Shown piece after piece: positions 1 to 8,070 of a stretch of DNA of 64,000 nt. The notes under the pieces are model-generated. The model did no database searches and was not told where the DNA came from. It saw nothing but the letters and a program-made list of their open reading frames with translations. The position numbers and the translations under genes were made by a program. Location of the stretch: assembly GCA_043228905.1 (NCBI GenBank), contig JBHGNT010000002.1:22754001-22818000 (forward strand). The letters run 5' to 3'. Positions within the stretch are counted from its first letter, which is position 1, and the number at the start of each line of letters is the position of its first letter. Source of the DNA: Azolla caroliniana. Its lineage: Eukaryota; Polypodiophyta.

Positions 1-981
1 GCGACACGGCATGTAGAAGCCGTTAACTACTCAGTGTCGGCGGGAATTCGGGTTGGGGGTGATGAGACCCGGAAGGTGAAGGACTCCGGATTCTGGCCGC
101 TAGTGCTGGAAGGCCTCTCCGGAGTTCGGCTGAAGAAGGAAGAGGCGGACCGCGCGGAACAACGGGTCCAGGAGGTCACCGAATGGTACGATCCGGTCGA
201 AGAGAAAACGGGCTTCGTAGAAGCCACTTTCCAGAACTACGAGGCTCTGGTTGAAGACAAACGGGCAGGAAAGGCCAGGTGCGTCGGTCCCCCGCAGAGG
301 TACGAGACCTGGTTCGGACCGAAACCGATCGGTGCCGGCAACCCAGGCGCGCCGGACGGGAAGAAGCAGGTGGGGTTTCGGTTTAGCATCGAAATTGAGA
401 CAACAACGGACCTACGGAAGGTCCTTGAAGAGCGGATCCTCGACAATAAAGTGGAGCTGTCGTTGTGGGAGGTGCTGGGAATCGCCAAGAGGGAGTTCCA
501 CGACTCCATTGTAGACTTGGTGAAGCGGAAGAGGCTCTCGACGGAGACCCTTGTGAGGATCGACGACGTTCCGGAACCGGTGGTGGCCTTGGTAGACCAT
601 GGATCCGAAATCAACCTGATGTCCATAGATTTCTACAAGAGGGGTAAATGGCCGATCAACACCAAGCATGGGTGGAAGATATGCGCGGCAACGTGTGCTA
701 CGGAGGAGCTGCATGGTGCGTGCCTGAATATACACGTAAAGGTCGGTGACGTCGAGATAGATAAACATTTCTTCGTGCAGGAAAAATCGTCGCACCCGGT
801 GATTCTCGGCGAACCATACATTACGGCAGCACGCATGGAGACAAAGGTGTTGGATAACGGTTCGGCGTACGCGCGTGTCAAGAGCCAAGATGGTCAACAT
901 TCCGTCCAAATCATGACCGTATGTCCGAACCATGAGAGGGATCGCGAGACCCTTAGCGGCGACAACCGAGGGGATTTTTAG
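1..981 (+). pseudogene. Gag C-terminal part and aspartic protease (older gypsy copy)
   Basis: The frame is open from base 1 to a TAG at 979-981 and aligns with residues about 365-708 of the young element's Gag-protease ORF. The retropepsin-like core reads V-D-H-G-S-E-I-N (near 589-612), followed by the P-V-I-L-G-E-P-Y-I segment. The usual D-S/T-G catalytic triad is D-H-G here, as in the young copy, so it is a family trait. Compared with the young copy, about 40 residues just before the protease are missing in frame. No initiator is visible because the zinc knuckle and Gag N-terminus lie left of the window. This is a fragment of a dead element. Confidence 0.82.
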
Positions 982-1015
982 AGGGGGCTATCAAGGCGTG
1001 GGGCCGCGGTAGTCC
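969..1015 (+). promoter_or_regulatory. Candidate -1 ribosomal frameshift signal (older copy)
   Basis: The Gag-protease frame ends GAT TTT TAG. The pol frame is open in the -1 frame across this stop, so a tRNA-Phe slip on the run of five T would join them. Three bases after the stop, GGGCTA (985-990) can pair with TAGTCC (1010-1015) around a 19-nt loop. The young copy has the same spacing and loop length with a changed but still paired base pair. The role is inferred. Confidence 0.55.
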
Positions 1016-1299
1016 GGACGTACCGGAAGAACCCCACACATGTACAGTAGGTAGGAAGTTTTGGTTCTCCGAAAACGGAGGTTGTACTATAGCCGGCGTC
1101 AGCGGCCGGGAGAGGAAGCGTGCGGAGGAGCGGCTCAGGGGATGCAGAGTCCTCTCCCCCGACGAAGAAATCAGCGGCGCCGTGGAGGCAGTCTCTTTTG
1201 ACGACACTTTGGGCGAGTTGCGAAAGGTGATCGGTGAAGACCTTAGAGAAGACCGGACCGTTTCGTTTAGTTTGATGGGAATGTACGAAGTCATCACGG
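982..1299 (+). pseudogene. Start of pol (older gypsy copy), cut by a solo LTR
   Basis: The -1 frame after the Gag stop encodes a linker that aligns with the young element, with shared K-A-W-G-R, G-R-K-F and F-S motifs. It continues to M-Y-E-V-I just before the TG of the solo LTR at 1300. Coding resumes at 2570 in the expected frame once the 4-bp duplication is removed. The segment has no recognised catalytic domain and leads into the RT. Confidence 0.72.
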
Positions 1300-2569
1300 T
1301 GTCGTGTGAATCTTCACACTCTATGTAAAAAAATAATGAAATAATTATTATAGATTAGATTAGTAGCTTACTATAGAAAGATGGATATACTCAAGAGCTT
1401 CAAAATGTATTTTACTATATACAAAATGGAGAAATACATATCAAGTTATGTGAAAATAAAGTTTGAGAAGATAGAGAAATTAGAACTATCCCACATAGAT
1501 AGGAAACTTAAGGCCCTGGCTATATAAGCACCTTTAGCTCCATCATTTTTCATTTGTTCTAAGAGCACTTTGGTCACTTTGTCTTGATGGATGATGGTGG
1601 CCAAATTTCCTAAATCTGGAAACCGGCCGGTAAACAAATCCGGAAACCGGCTGGTAAGCAAATCCGGAAAATGGGTCCGGTAAGCAAATCCGGAAACTGG
1701 CCGATATGCAAAATCGGAACCGGAACCGGCAAGCAAATCGGAACCGGCCAGCAAGCAAAACCGGAACCAAAATTGGTATGCAAACCAGAACCGGAATCGG
1801 TATGCAAATCGGAACCGCCAAGCAAACTGGAACCGGCCGACAAGCAAAATCGGAACCGGCCGGCAAGCAAAACCGGAACCAGAACCGGAACTGGCCGGCA
1901 AGCAAAATGGAACCGGTCGGCGAGGGATTCGGCGATCGGGCGGAACCGGCGACCGTACGAGGTTGGACGCAAATCGAACGGATAAAAGGATCATGTGGCT
2001 ATTTAAAGAAAGGTAAAAGAGACTAAAGTAAAGGTCAAGTGGACGGTCGCATGCAACTAAAGAAAAAGCCATGCAACTAAAAATAGATTCAACAAAAAGA
2101 AAAGCTATGCAACTAAAAGTAGAGGCCATGCAACAAAAAGTGGAGGCATATGATCAACGAGGAACTCCATATATAATTCCATTTTTTTTCCTATACTGGG
2201 ATGCTCTCTCCATATTATATTGTTCTTCTTTTCCTTCGGAGCTCTCTTATCTTATCGAAGCCAAGAACCCTAAATTTCCTTATAGAAGTCATAAAATCCA
2301 AAATTCCTTGTCAAAGCCATATCACTCAAGACTCATAATCTCTTATTTCCTCTAATCTATTATTCTAATCATCTCCATAAGATAAAACTTTTGTAATCCC
2401 AATCTTGGGATTGATTGTAATCTTTCTTTCCCTTTTATTAATGAAATTTGTTAATCTTTCTCATTTCGGTTAATTCTTAGTACATAAATACACGAATTTG
2501 ATATCCTCTAGACAAAGGCCCCGGGGTCTTGCCTCAACGTTCACGTATCCTCGTCGTATTTTCGCGACA
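1300..2569 (+). mobile_element. Solo LTR (TGTCG...CGACA) inside the older element
   Basis: A 1270-bp insert begins TGTCGTGTG and ends CGCGACA, so it carries the 5-bp inverted ends TGTCG/CGACA of this LTR family. The left flank is ACGG (1296-1299) and the right flank ACAG (2570-2573), a 4-bp target duplication with one CpG-to-CpA change. Removing it restores V-I-T-D-F-E in the host pol. There is no internal coding region. It contains a GC-rich minisatellite (about 1615-1925) and, near its right end, T-rich sequence with a possible polyadenylation region. The inside differs from the 804-bp LTR, so it is another subfamily. Confidence 0.8.
1615..1925 (+). repeat. Minisatellite of about 20-24 bp units in the solo LTR
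   Basis: Imperfect units built on GGAACCGG-CCGGCAAGCAAA repeat roughly a dozen times. The array keeps several frames open on both strands, which gives long but low-complexity Arg/Pro/Phe/Lys-rich translations that I do not regard as genes. Confidence 0.85.
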
Positions 2570-3725
2570 ACAGACTTCGAGGAAAGGATCGGGTCGGATC
2601 GGACGGCCCGCGTGGATACAAAGTACAAGACTGTGGACCGGAAGGTGAGGCCAGTCGCGGCACCCTTGCCGAAGGGCAGCGAGGAGCAGATAAAAGGGGT
2701 CACGTCAGACCCAAGTTTATGGAATCCGGCTAACATAGGGCACCGGTTCACCGACATAACGCTACGGGAGCTCAAGGTTGGTGGGGCTGGCTTTCTACTG
2801 CCGGCGGAGGAGGACATGTTTCGGAGAATGATCGGAAGGCATGGGAAAGCCTTCGCATTCTCGCCGGAGTGATCGGGTGCATAGACCTGACGATCGTCGA
2901 ACCGATGGTGATCTTCAAGGGACCGCATGTATCGTGGAATCTCAAACCGATTCTGGTGCCGAGAACTCACATCCCGGAGTTGATGGAACTTCTGAAGCAG
3001 AAGGTGGAGATGGGCATCCTCGAACCGTCGAATGCCCCATATTCGAACCGGTGGTTTACGGTGCCGAAGAAGAACGACACGTTGCGTTTCATTCAGGACC
3101 TGCAACCGGTCAACAGGGTAACCATCCGTAATGCAGGAATCGGACCGACCATAGACGAGATCGCGGAGGCCTTTGCTAGGAGGTCGATTTATTCGGTCGA
3201 TGACTTATACTCGGGGTACGACCAGTTCCAGCTAGCCGTGGATGCGAACCCCTCTCGGCCTAGTACGGATGTGTACCCTACCACAAGGTGGGACGAACTC
3301 GGTGGCGCATATGGTGAACGCAATGAACAAGGTGCTGAGGGACTGCATCCCGAACATCACCATGCCATTCTTGGACGACATCCCGATAAAGGGGTGTCCA
3401 GTGGATGATGCGGATGAGACCGTCGGGCCAGATGGATGCCGGAGGTTCGTCGTGAACCACATCAACGATTGCGAGAAGGTGCTGCAGAGGCTCGAAAGCG
3501 CACGACTCACCTTCTCCGGAGAAAAATCGGCGTTCGGGCAGTCAGAGATCTTGGTGGTCGGACACTTGTCCGGGCCTTACGGTAGGAGACCATCTCCGGC
3601 AAAGGTAGAAGCCATCTCCGCGATGAAGGACGACTGCGGGTCGGTTACGGAGGTCTGCAGATTCTTGGGGGTGTGCGCGTTCTACCACATCTCGATTCCG
3701 CGCATGTTGTGGAGCCGCTCTACGG
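2570..3725 (+). pseudogene. Reverse transcriptase half of pol (older gypsy copy)
   Basis: This segment aligns with the young pol from D-F-G...T-A-R-V through the RT palm. A frameshift near 2870 breaks the reading within S-P-E-E-I-G-C, and a deletion near 3240 removes about six residues after Q-L-A-V and shifts frame again. The RT motif F-L-D-D is retained at about 3366-3380. The piece ends at E-P-L-Y-G, where the young element has inserted. The matching continuation (G-L-L-K-K-G) is at 11038. Confidence 0.85.
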
Positions 3726-4529
3726 TGTCGAGATATTACGCAAGTGCGTGTGGAATCGAGGCGGGACCGCGGGGGTCTCGAACCAAAGAGCAAGCGAGGG
3801 AGGAGAAAGAGAGAGAACCGGCTACGCAGGACCGGGGATACACAGGGACACGGCCCTTCAGCACGGAGAAGCGAACAGACACCGACACAGACAGATGCGA
3901 ACGACTAAATATGTATATTAACAAAATTGCTAACACGATTACAACCCTCGGTGGGGCACAGGTTGGTTACAACCGAACAGGCCGGCGAACAGATGCCGAT
4001 GCCTGTTCGCTTCGACGCACAAACGGGGTAGCAGGTCGGAGGTGCTGCCGGAAGCACTCGGGCGTTCCTCGAAACAGCGCGAGCCTCCTCGGAACCCTGC
4101 ACAGAAGCTATGGAGCTCGAGAAGGAAGGAAGCACAGAGAGAGAGAGAGAGAGAGAAGCTCCCAGAAACGGTCCGGCAGCACTTCGTCCTCTCCGCGCGA
4201 GATGCCTGCAACAGCCCTTTCCTCCTCTTTTTATAGCCCGACGAGCAGGCCGTCCTGTCAGCTTTATTCCCTGTCCCTTTTAGACAGGGATCCGCTCCGT
4301 CCTTCACGCGTCCGCGTAGTTACGCCGCCGACTCGTACAGTTCCTTCGCTCGCGCGCGCGACCGAAAAGACTGTTCGCGCGGTCTTCGTCTCCACTTGTG
4401 CTAGGGCCCGTTCCTGCCGATTATCCTCCTAATTCGCTTCCGTGTACAACTTGGAGCTTGCGCGCGTGAAGAACCGGTTCCCATGCCTAGGTGCACCGAA
4501 TCCGCCTATGGACGGTTTTCTTCACGACA
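3726..4529 (-). repeat. 3' LTR of the young gypsy element
   Basis: The 804-bp LTR reads TGTCGAGATATT...TTCACGACA on the plus strand, so in element sense it starts TGTCGTGAAG and ends TCTCGACA. It matches 10234-11037 except for single-base changes near 3807 and 3842. It contains a GA microsatellite (about 4136-4155), a TATA-like motif (4227-4237, minus strand) and a short hairpin, CCCTGTC/GACAGGG, near 4269-4289 upstream of the TATA motif in element sense. Confidence 0.93.
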
Positions 4530-4545
4530 TCCGCCCCCACCTAAC
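4530..4545 (-). other. Polypurine tract of the young element
   Basis: In element sense the bases directly before the 3' LTR read GTTAGGTGGGGGCGGA. The older plus-strand copy has the identical 16 bases at 13938-13953 before its own LTR, which supports the role in plus-strand priming. Confidence 0.8.
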
Positions 4546-4600
4546 CGCGCATCCTCCGGTATGCGCCAAGAGAGTTGGGACGGAGAAAACCGGCCCGTCT

Positions 4601-7600
4601 TCATTCCTCGTTTTCGGATCGTTCGCCACTGCTGACTAGGAGAGCCGGGTCCGGCTCATCGTCATGTCGCTTCTTGAACGCTTTGATCCGCTTCCCTGCA
4701 ACCGGTATCGCCACTCTCGTGCCGTCAAGTTCCGCCAGGTGATATGTCCCGTTGTCATTGGCGCTCCGTACCACGTAAGGCCCAAACCACCTTCGTGCGA
4801 ACTTCCGTGTGGCTCGGTGCTGGTTGTCGAGGCTGCTGTCGTAGACGAGCACCCAGTCACCTTCTTCGATCTTCTTTGGTCGGAGCCGGTGCGTTCGGTC
4901 GAACCTGGCTTTGTTCTTTGCCCTCGCCACCCGGAGCCTCTCCGTAGCCAGTTCCACGTCCTCCGGTCTCCGCTCGAGCTGTCGTATGCGCGCGGCCAAC
5001 AACTCCTCCCGGCTCATCTCGTCCCGCCAGGCGACCGTTGCCCACGAGGAGATCGTCCGTTCCATCGGCATGACCGGCTTCTGGCCGAACATGAGCTCCG
5101 TCGGCATGTACCCGGTTACCGAACTGTGCGTGGTCCGGTCTGCCCACAAAGCATACGGTAGCAGCCGCGGCCAGTTACCGACTTGGCCTCCGCATGCCCG
5201 AACCAAAGCCTTGACGATCGGCCCGTGTCCGCGCTCCACCTTCCCATTTGCCTCCGGATTGTACGCAGTGGTGAGCGAGAGCTTGACTCCCAGCCGGTCG
5301 AACAGCTCCGCGGCTTCTTCGGCGTCCAACTCCCCTCGGTCAGCCACGATCTTCCCGACGCACCCGTACCGGCATATCACGTCTTCGATTAGGAACCGGC
5401 ATACGGCCGCGGTCGTTTTGTTCGGAAGGGCCCGGCCTTCCACTTGGTTCGTCAGATCCTCCCGCGCTAGGACCAGGTACCGCATCTGTCCTACTCCCAT
5501 TGGCATCGTTACCAGATCTACCATCCATTTGAAGTGGATGGTTGGAGGGTACGTGGGGTGAAGCTCGTCCCGATGTCGGACTATGGAGTGCATCTGACAG
5601 CTCTCGCAAGTTGTCACGAACCGATGCACGTCCTGGTACTGCCCCGGCCACCAATACTTCCCCTTCAGTTTCTCAAACGTAGCCCATGTTCCACGGTGTC
5701 CAGCCCAAGGGCTGTCGTGGTAGGCCGTCAGCAGCTCCTCCTGTTCTTCCTTCATCGCCACCACCCGGAGCGGAGCGCCGTCCCTCTTCTTCGGGTGCTT
5801 CCATAGGTAGCCATCCCGGAGAAAGAACCGGTACGCTTTCCTCCGGATCCGGTTGGCCTCGTCCTTCGTCCATGACGCATCGGGCGTCATTGTCTTCAAA
5901 AACCCACCGATCTGCAGCCACTCCCCGTCGTACTTGCTCGCGTCGAAGTCGTTAAGCGCCGGAGTGCTTGTCCCGCCGGTTGTTACATACGCAGTCTCGA
6001 AGAAGTCCACGCCGACCTCTTCGTCCTCCGAGACCATGCCGCCCTCGTCCTCGAATCTCGCCCTTGAAAGCATGTCGGCCATGGCGTTGTCTTTCCCGGA
6101 AATGTGTCGTATTACCGGGTCTAGGGACTTGATGTACGCTATCCACCTGAGCATTGCCAGGTCCGGCGTCGCGCATCCGGAAACCATGCCGAGAATCGGC
6201 ATGCAATCCGTCTCTATGATTACCTCCGTCCCGATCAGATAGTCCTTGTCGGACTTCACCGCCGAAACGATACCCCAGAGTTCGCGCTTAACCTGGGCGT
6301 ATCCTCGCTGCCGTTCGCTGAGGACCTTCGCGCCGAATCGGATCGGAAACCGATTGCCGTCCTCGTCTGCTTGGTTGACGACCCACCCGATTCCGGTCGG
6401 ACTCGTGTCAACCGTTATGTACACTGGGGTGTCCTTCCCGTAGACAGCCTTTCGGAGCGCCGGTGCTGCCGAAAGAGCCTCCTTCAGCTTCCGGACCGAC
6501 TCCGCGTGCTTGTCTAGCCATTCGAATCTTCGCCCTTTCTTCAATAATCCGTACAGCGGCTCCGCGACGTGCGCGTAATGCGGGATCCATATGTGGTAGA
6601 AGGCGCATGCTCCCAAGAATCTTCGTACTTCCGTGACCGAGCTGCAGTCAGGCTTCATCGCGGAGATGGCCTCTACCTTTGCCGGAGACGGTTTCCGGCC
6701 ATATGGCCCGCACAAATGTCCGACCACCATGATTTCCGACTGCCCGAAGGCAGACTTCTCCCCCGAGAAGGTGAGCCTCGTATCCTCTAGCCTTTGCAGC
6801 ACCTTCTCGCAGTCGTCGATGTGCATTACCACGAATCGCCGGCATCCGTCCGGCCCGACCGTCTCGTCCTTCTCTTCTACCGGGCATCCCTTGATCGGGA
6901 TGTCGTCTAGAAACGGCATGGTGATGTCCGGGATGCAGTCCCTCAGCACCTTGTTCATTGCATTCACCATGTGGGCCACCGAGTTGGTCCCTCCTTGCGG
7001 CAGCGTACACATCCGCACTAGGCCGAGGGGAGTTCGCATCGTCGTAATGTCTCTGCTCTCCACGGCTAGCTGGAACTGGTCATACCCTGAGTATAGATCA
7101 CCGACCGAGTAAATCGACCTTCCGGCGAAGGCCTCCGCGAACTCGTCTACGGTCGGTCCGATTCCTGCGTTCCGAATGGTCACCCTATTGACCGGTTGCA
7201 GGTCCTGAATGAAGCGTAATGACCCGTTTTTCTTTGGTACGGTAAACCATCGGTTTGAATACGGGGCGCTCGACGGCTCGAGAATGCCCATATCAACTTT
7301 CTGCTTCAACAGCTCCATCAACTTCGGGATGTGAGCTCTCGGAACCGGAATTGGCTTGAGATTCCACGGTACATGCGGTACCGTGAATATCACCATTGGC
7401 TCTACGATCGTCGGGTCTACGCACCCGATTTCCTCCGGTGAGAATGCGAAGGCTTTCCCGTGCCTTCCGAGCATTCTCCGAAACCGGTCTTCCTCCACCG
7501 GCAGTAGGAACCCGCCCCCACCGATCTTCAGCTCGCGGAGCGTCTCGTTGGTGAAGGTGTGCCCTATGCCGGCCGGATCTCGTAAGCTGGGGTCCGATGC

Positions 7601-8065
7601 AACCCTTTTGGTTCGGGATTCGCTGCCCTCCGGTAAGGGCGCCGCAACTGGCCTCACCTTCCGGTCCACCGACTTGTACTTGGTGCTCACTCGGGCCGTC
7701 CATTCCGACTCGAGCCCTCGACCGAAGTCCGCGATGACTTCGTACATTTCTTCGGAACATACCGGTATCGTCCGGTCTTCGTTAAGGTCTTCTTCGACTA
7801 CCTTCCCCAACATCCCCAAGGTGTCGTCGAAGGAGACTGCCTCCGCGGCTCCGTTGATTCCTTCGTCAGGGCCGAGAACTCCGCACGCCCGAAGTCTCCC
7901 CTCCGTCTTTGTTTTCTCTCGGCCGGTGATGCCGACCATCGTCCATGCTCCGCTGTCGGAGAAGCAAAATTTCCTACCTATTGTACACGGGTTTATCGTA
8001 CAGATGTGGGGTTTTTCCGGAGCATCCGGACTGTCGCGGCCCCACGCCTTGGCAGTCCTCTCTAA
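4601..8065 (-). CDS. pol: Pol polyprotein: reverse transcriptase, RNase H, integrase
   Basis: The pol frame is open from the proposed -1 slip at 8065 to the stop at 4601 (1154 aa). The first ATG is at 7939, giving 1112 aa, which is the numbering used here. RT spans about 180-450, with S-V-G-D-L-Y-S-G-Y at 278-286 and F-L-D-D at 343-346. RNase H carries D511, E553, D578 and the H-I-S-G-K-D segment at 612-617. Integrase has an H741/H748/C778/C781 zinc module, core acidic residues D808, D867 and E902, and W-F-G-P-Y at 1051-1055. There is no chromodomain. No stop or frameshift interrupts it. Proteins of this kind copy the element RNA into DNA and insert it into the nuclear genome. Expression probably depends on frameshifting from the Gag ORF, because the frame stays open across the Gag stop and the 42 residues before the ATG are conserved in the older copy. 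Confidence 0.9.
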   Translation of the reverse strand, partial: LERTAKAWGRDSPDAPEKPHICTINPCTIGRKFCFSDSGAWTMVGITGREKTKTEGRLRACGVLGPDEGINGAAEAVSFDDTLGMLGKVVEEDLNEDRTIPVCSEEMYEVIADFGRGLESEWTARVSTKYKSVDRKVRPVAAPLPEGSESRTKRVASDPSLRDPAGIGHTFTNETLRELKIGGGGFLLPVEEDRFRRMLGRHGKAFAFSPEEIGCVDPTIVEPMVIFTVPHVPWNLKPIPVPRAHIPKLMELLKQKVDMGILEPSSAPYSNRWFTVPKKNGSLRFIQDLQPVNRVTIRNAGIGPTVDEFAEAFAGRSIYSVGDLYSGYDQFQLAVESRDITTMRTPLGLVRMCTLPQGGTNSVAHMVNAMNKVLRDCIPDITMPFLDDIPIKGCPVEEKDETVGPDGCRRFVVMHIDDCEKVLQRLEDTRLTFSGEKSAFGQSEIMVVGHLCGPYGRKPSPAKVEAISAMKPDCSSVTEVRRFLGACAFYHIWIPHYAHVAEPLYGLLKKGRRFEWLDKHAESVRKLKEALSAAPALRKAVYGKDTPVYITVDTSPTGIGWVVNQADEDGNRFPIRFGAKVLSERQRGYAQVKRELWGIVSAVKSDKDYLIGTEVIIETDCMPILGMVSGCATPDLAMLRWIAYIKSLDPVIRHISGKDNAMADMLSRARFEDEGGMVSEDEEVGVDFFETAYVTTGGTSTPALNDFDASKYDGEWLQIGGFLKTMTPDASWTKDEANRIRRKAYRFFLRDGYLWKHPKKRDGAPLRVVAMKEEQEELLTAYHDSPWAGHRGTWATFEKLKGKYWWPGQYQDVHRFVTTCESCQMHSIVRHRDELHPTYPPTIHFKWMVDLVTMPMGVGQMRYLVLAREDLTNQVEGRALPNKTTAAVCRFLIEDVICRYGCVGKIVADRGELDAEEAAELFDRLGVKLSLTTAYNPEANGKVERGHGPIVKALVRACGGQVGNWPRLLPYALWADRTTHSSVTGYMPTELMFGQKPVMPMERTISSWATVAWRDEMSREELLAARIRQLERRPEDVELATERLRVARAKNKARFDRTHRLRPKKIEEGDWVLVYDSSLDNQHRATRKFARRWFGPYVVRSANDNGTYHLAELDGTRVAIPVAGKRIKAFKKRHDDEPDPALLVSSGERSENEE

Positions 8066-8070
8066 AAATC
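8028..8070 (-). promoter_or_regulatory. Candidate -1 ribosomal frameshift signal (young copy)
   Basis: In element sense the Gag ORF ends GAT TTT TAG. Three bases later GGACTG (8058-8053) can pair with CAGTCC (8033-8028) around a 19-nt loop. The older copy has GGGCTA and TAGTCC at the same spacing. One pair changes from G-C to A-U and another from A-U to G-U, so pairing is kept. The pol frame is open through the stop. The P-site UUU codon can re-pair exactly one base back. Activity is inferred. Confidence 0.6.

Noticed and set aside
1446-2129. Minus-strand 227-aa frame, plus overlapping frames, across 1540-2030
   Set aside because: The translation is made of the minisatellite (Arg/Phe/Ala/Cys or Lys/Pro/Asn repeats), has no family resemblance, and lies inside a solo LTR.
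3736-4432. Frames inside the 804-bp LTRs (also 10244-10940)
   Set aside because: The same frames appear in both LTR copies only because the LTRs are identical. They are read from U3/R/U5 sequence and start in different contexts.
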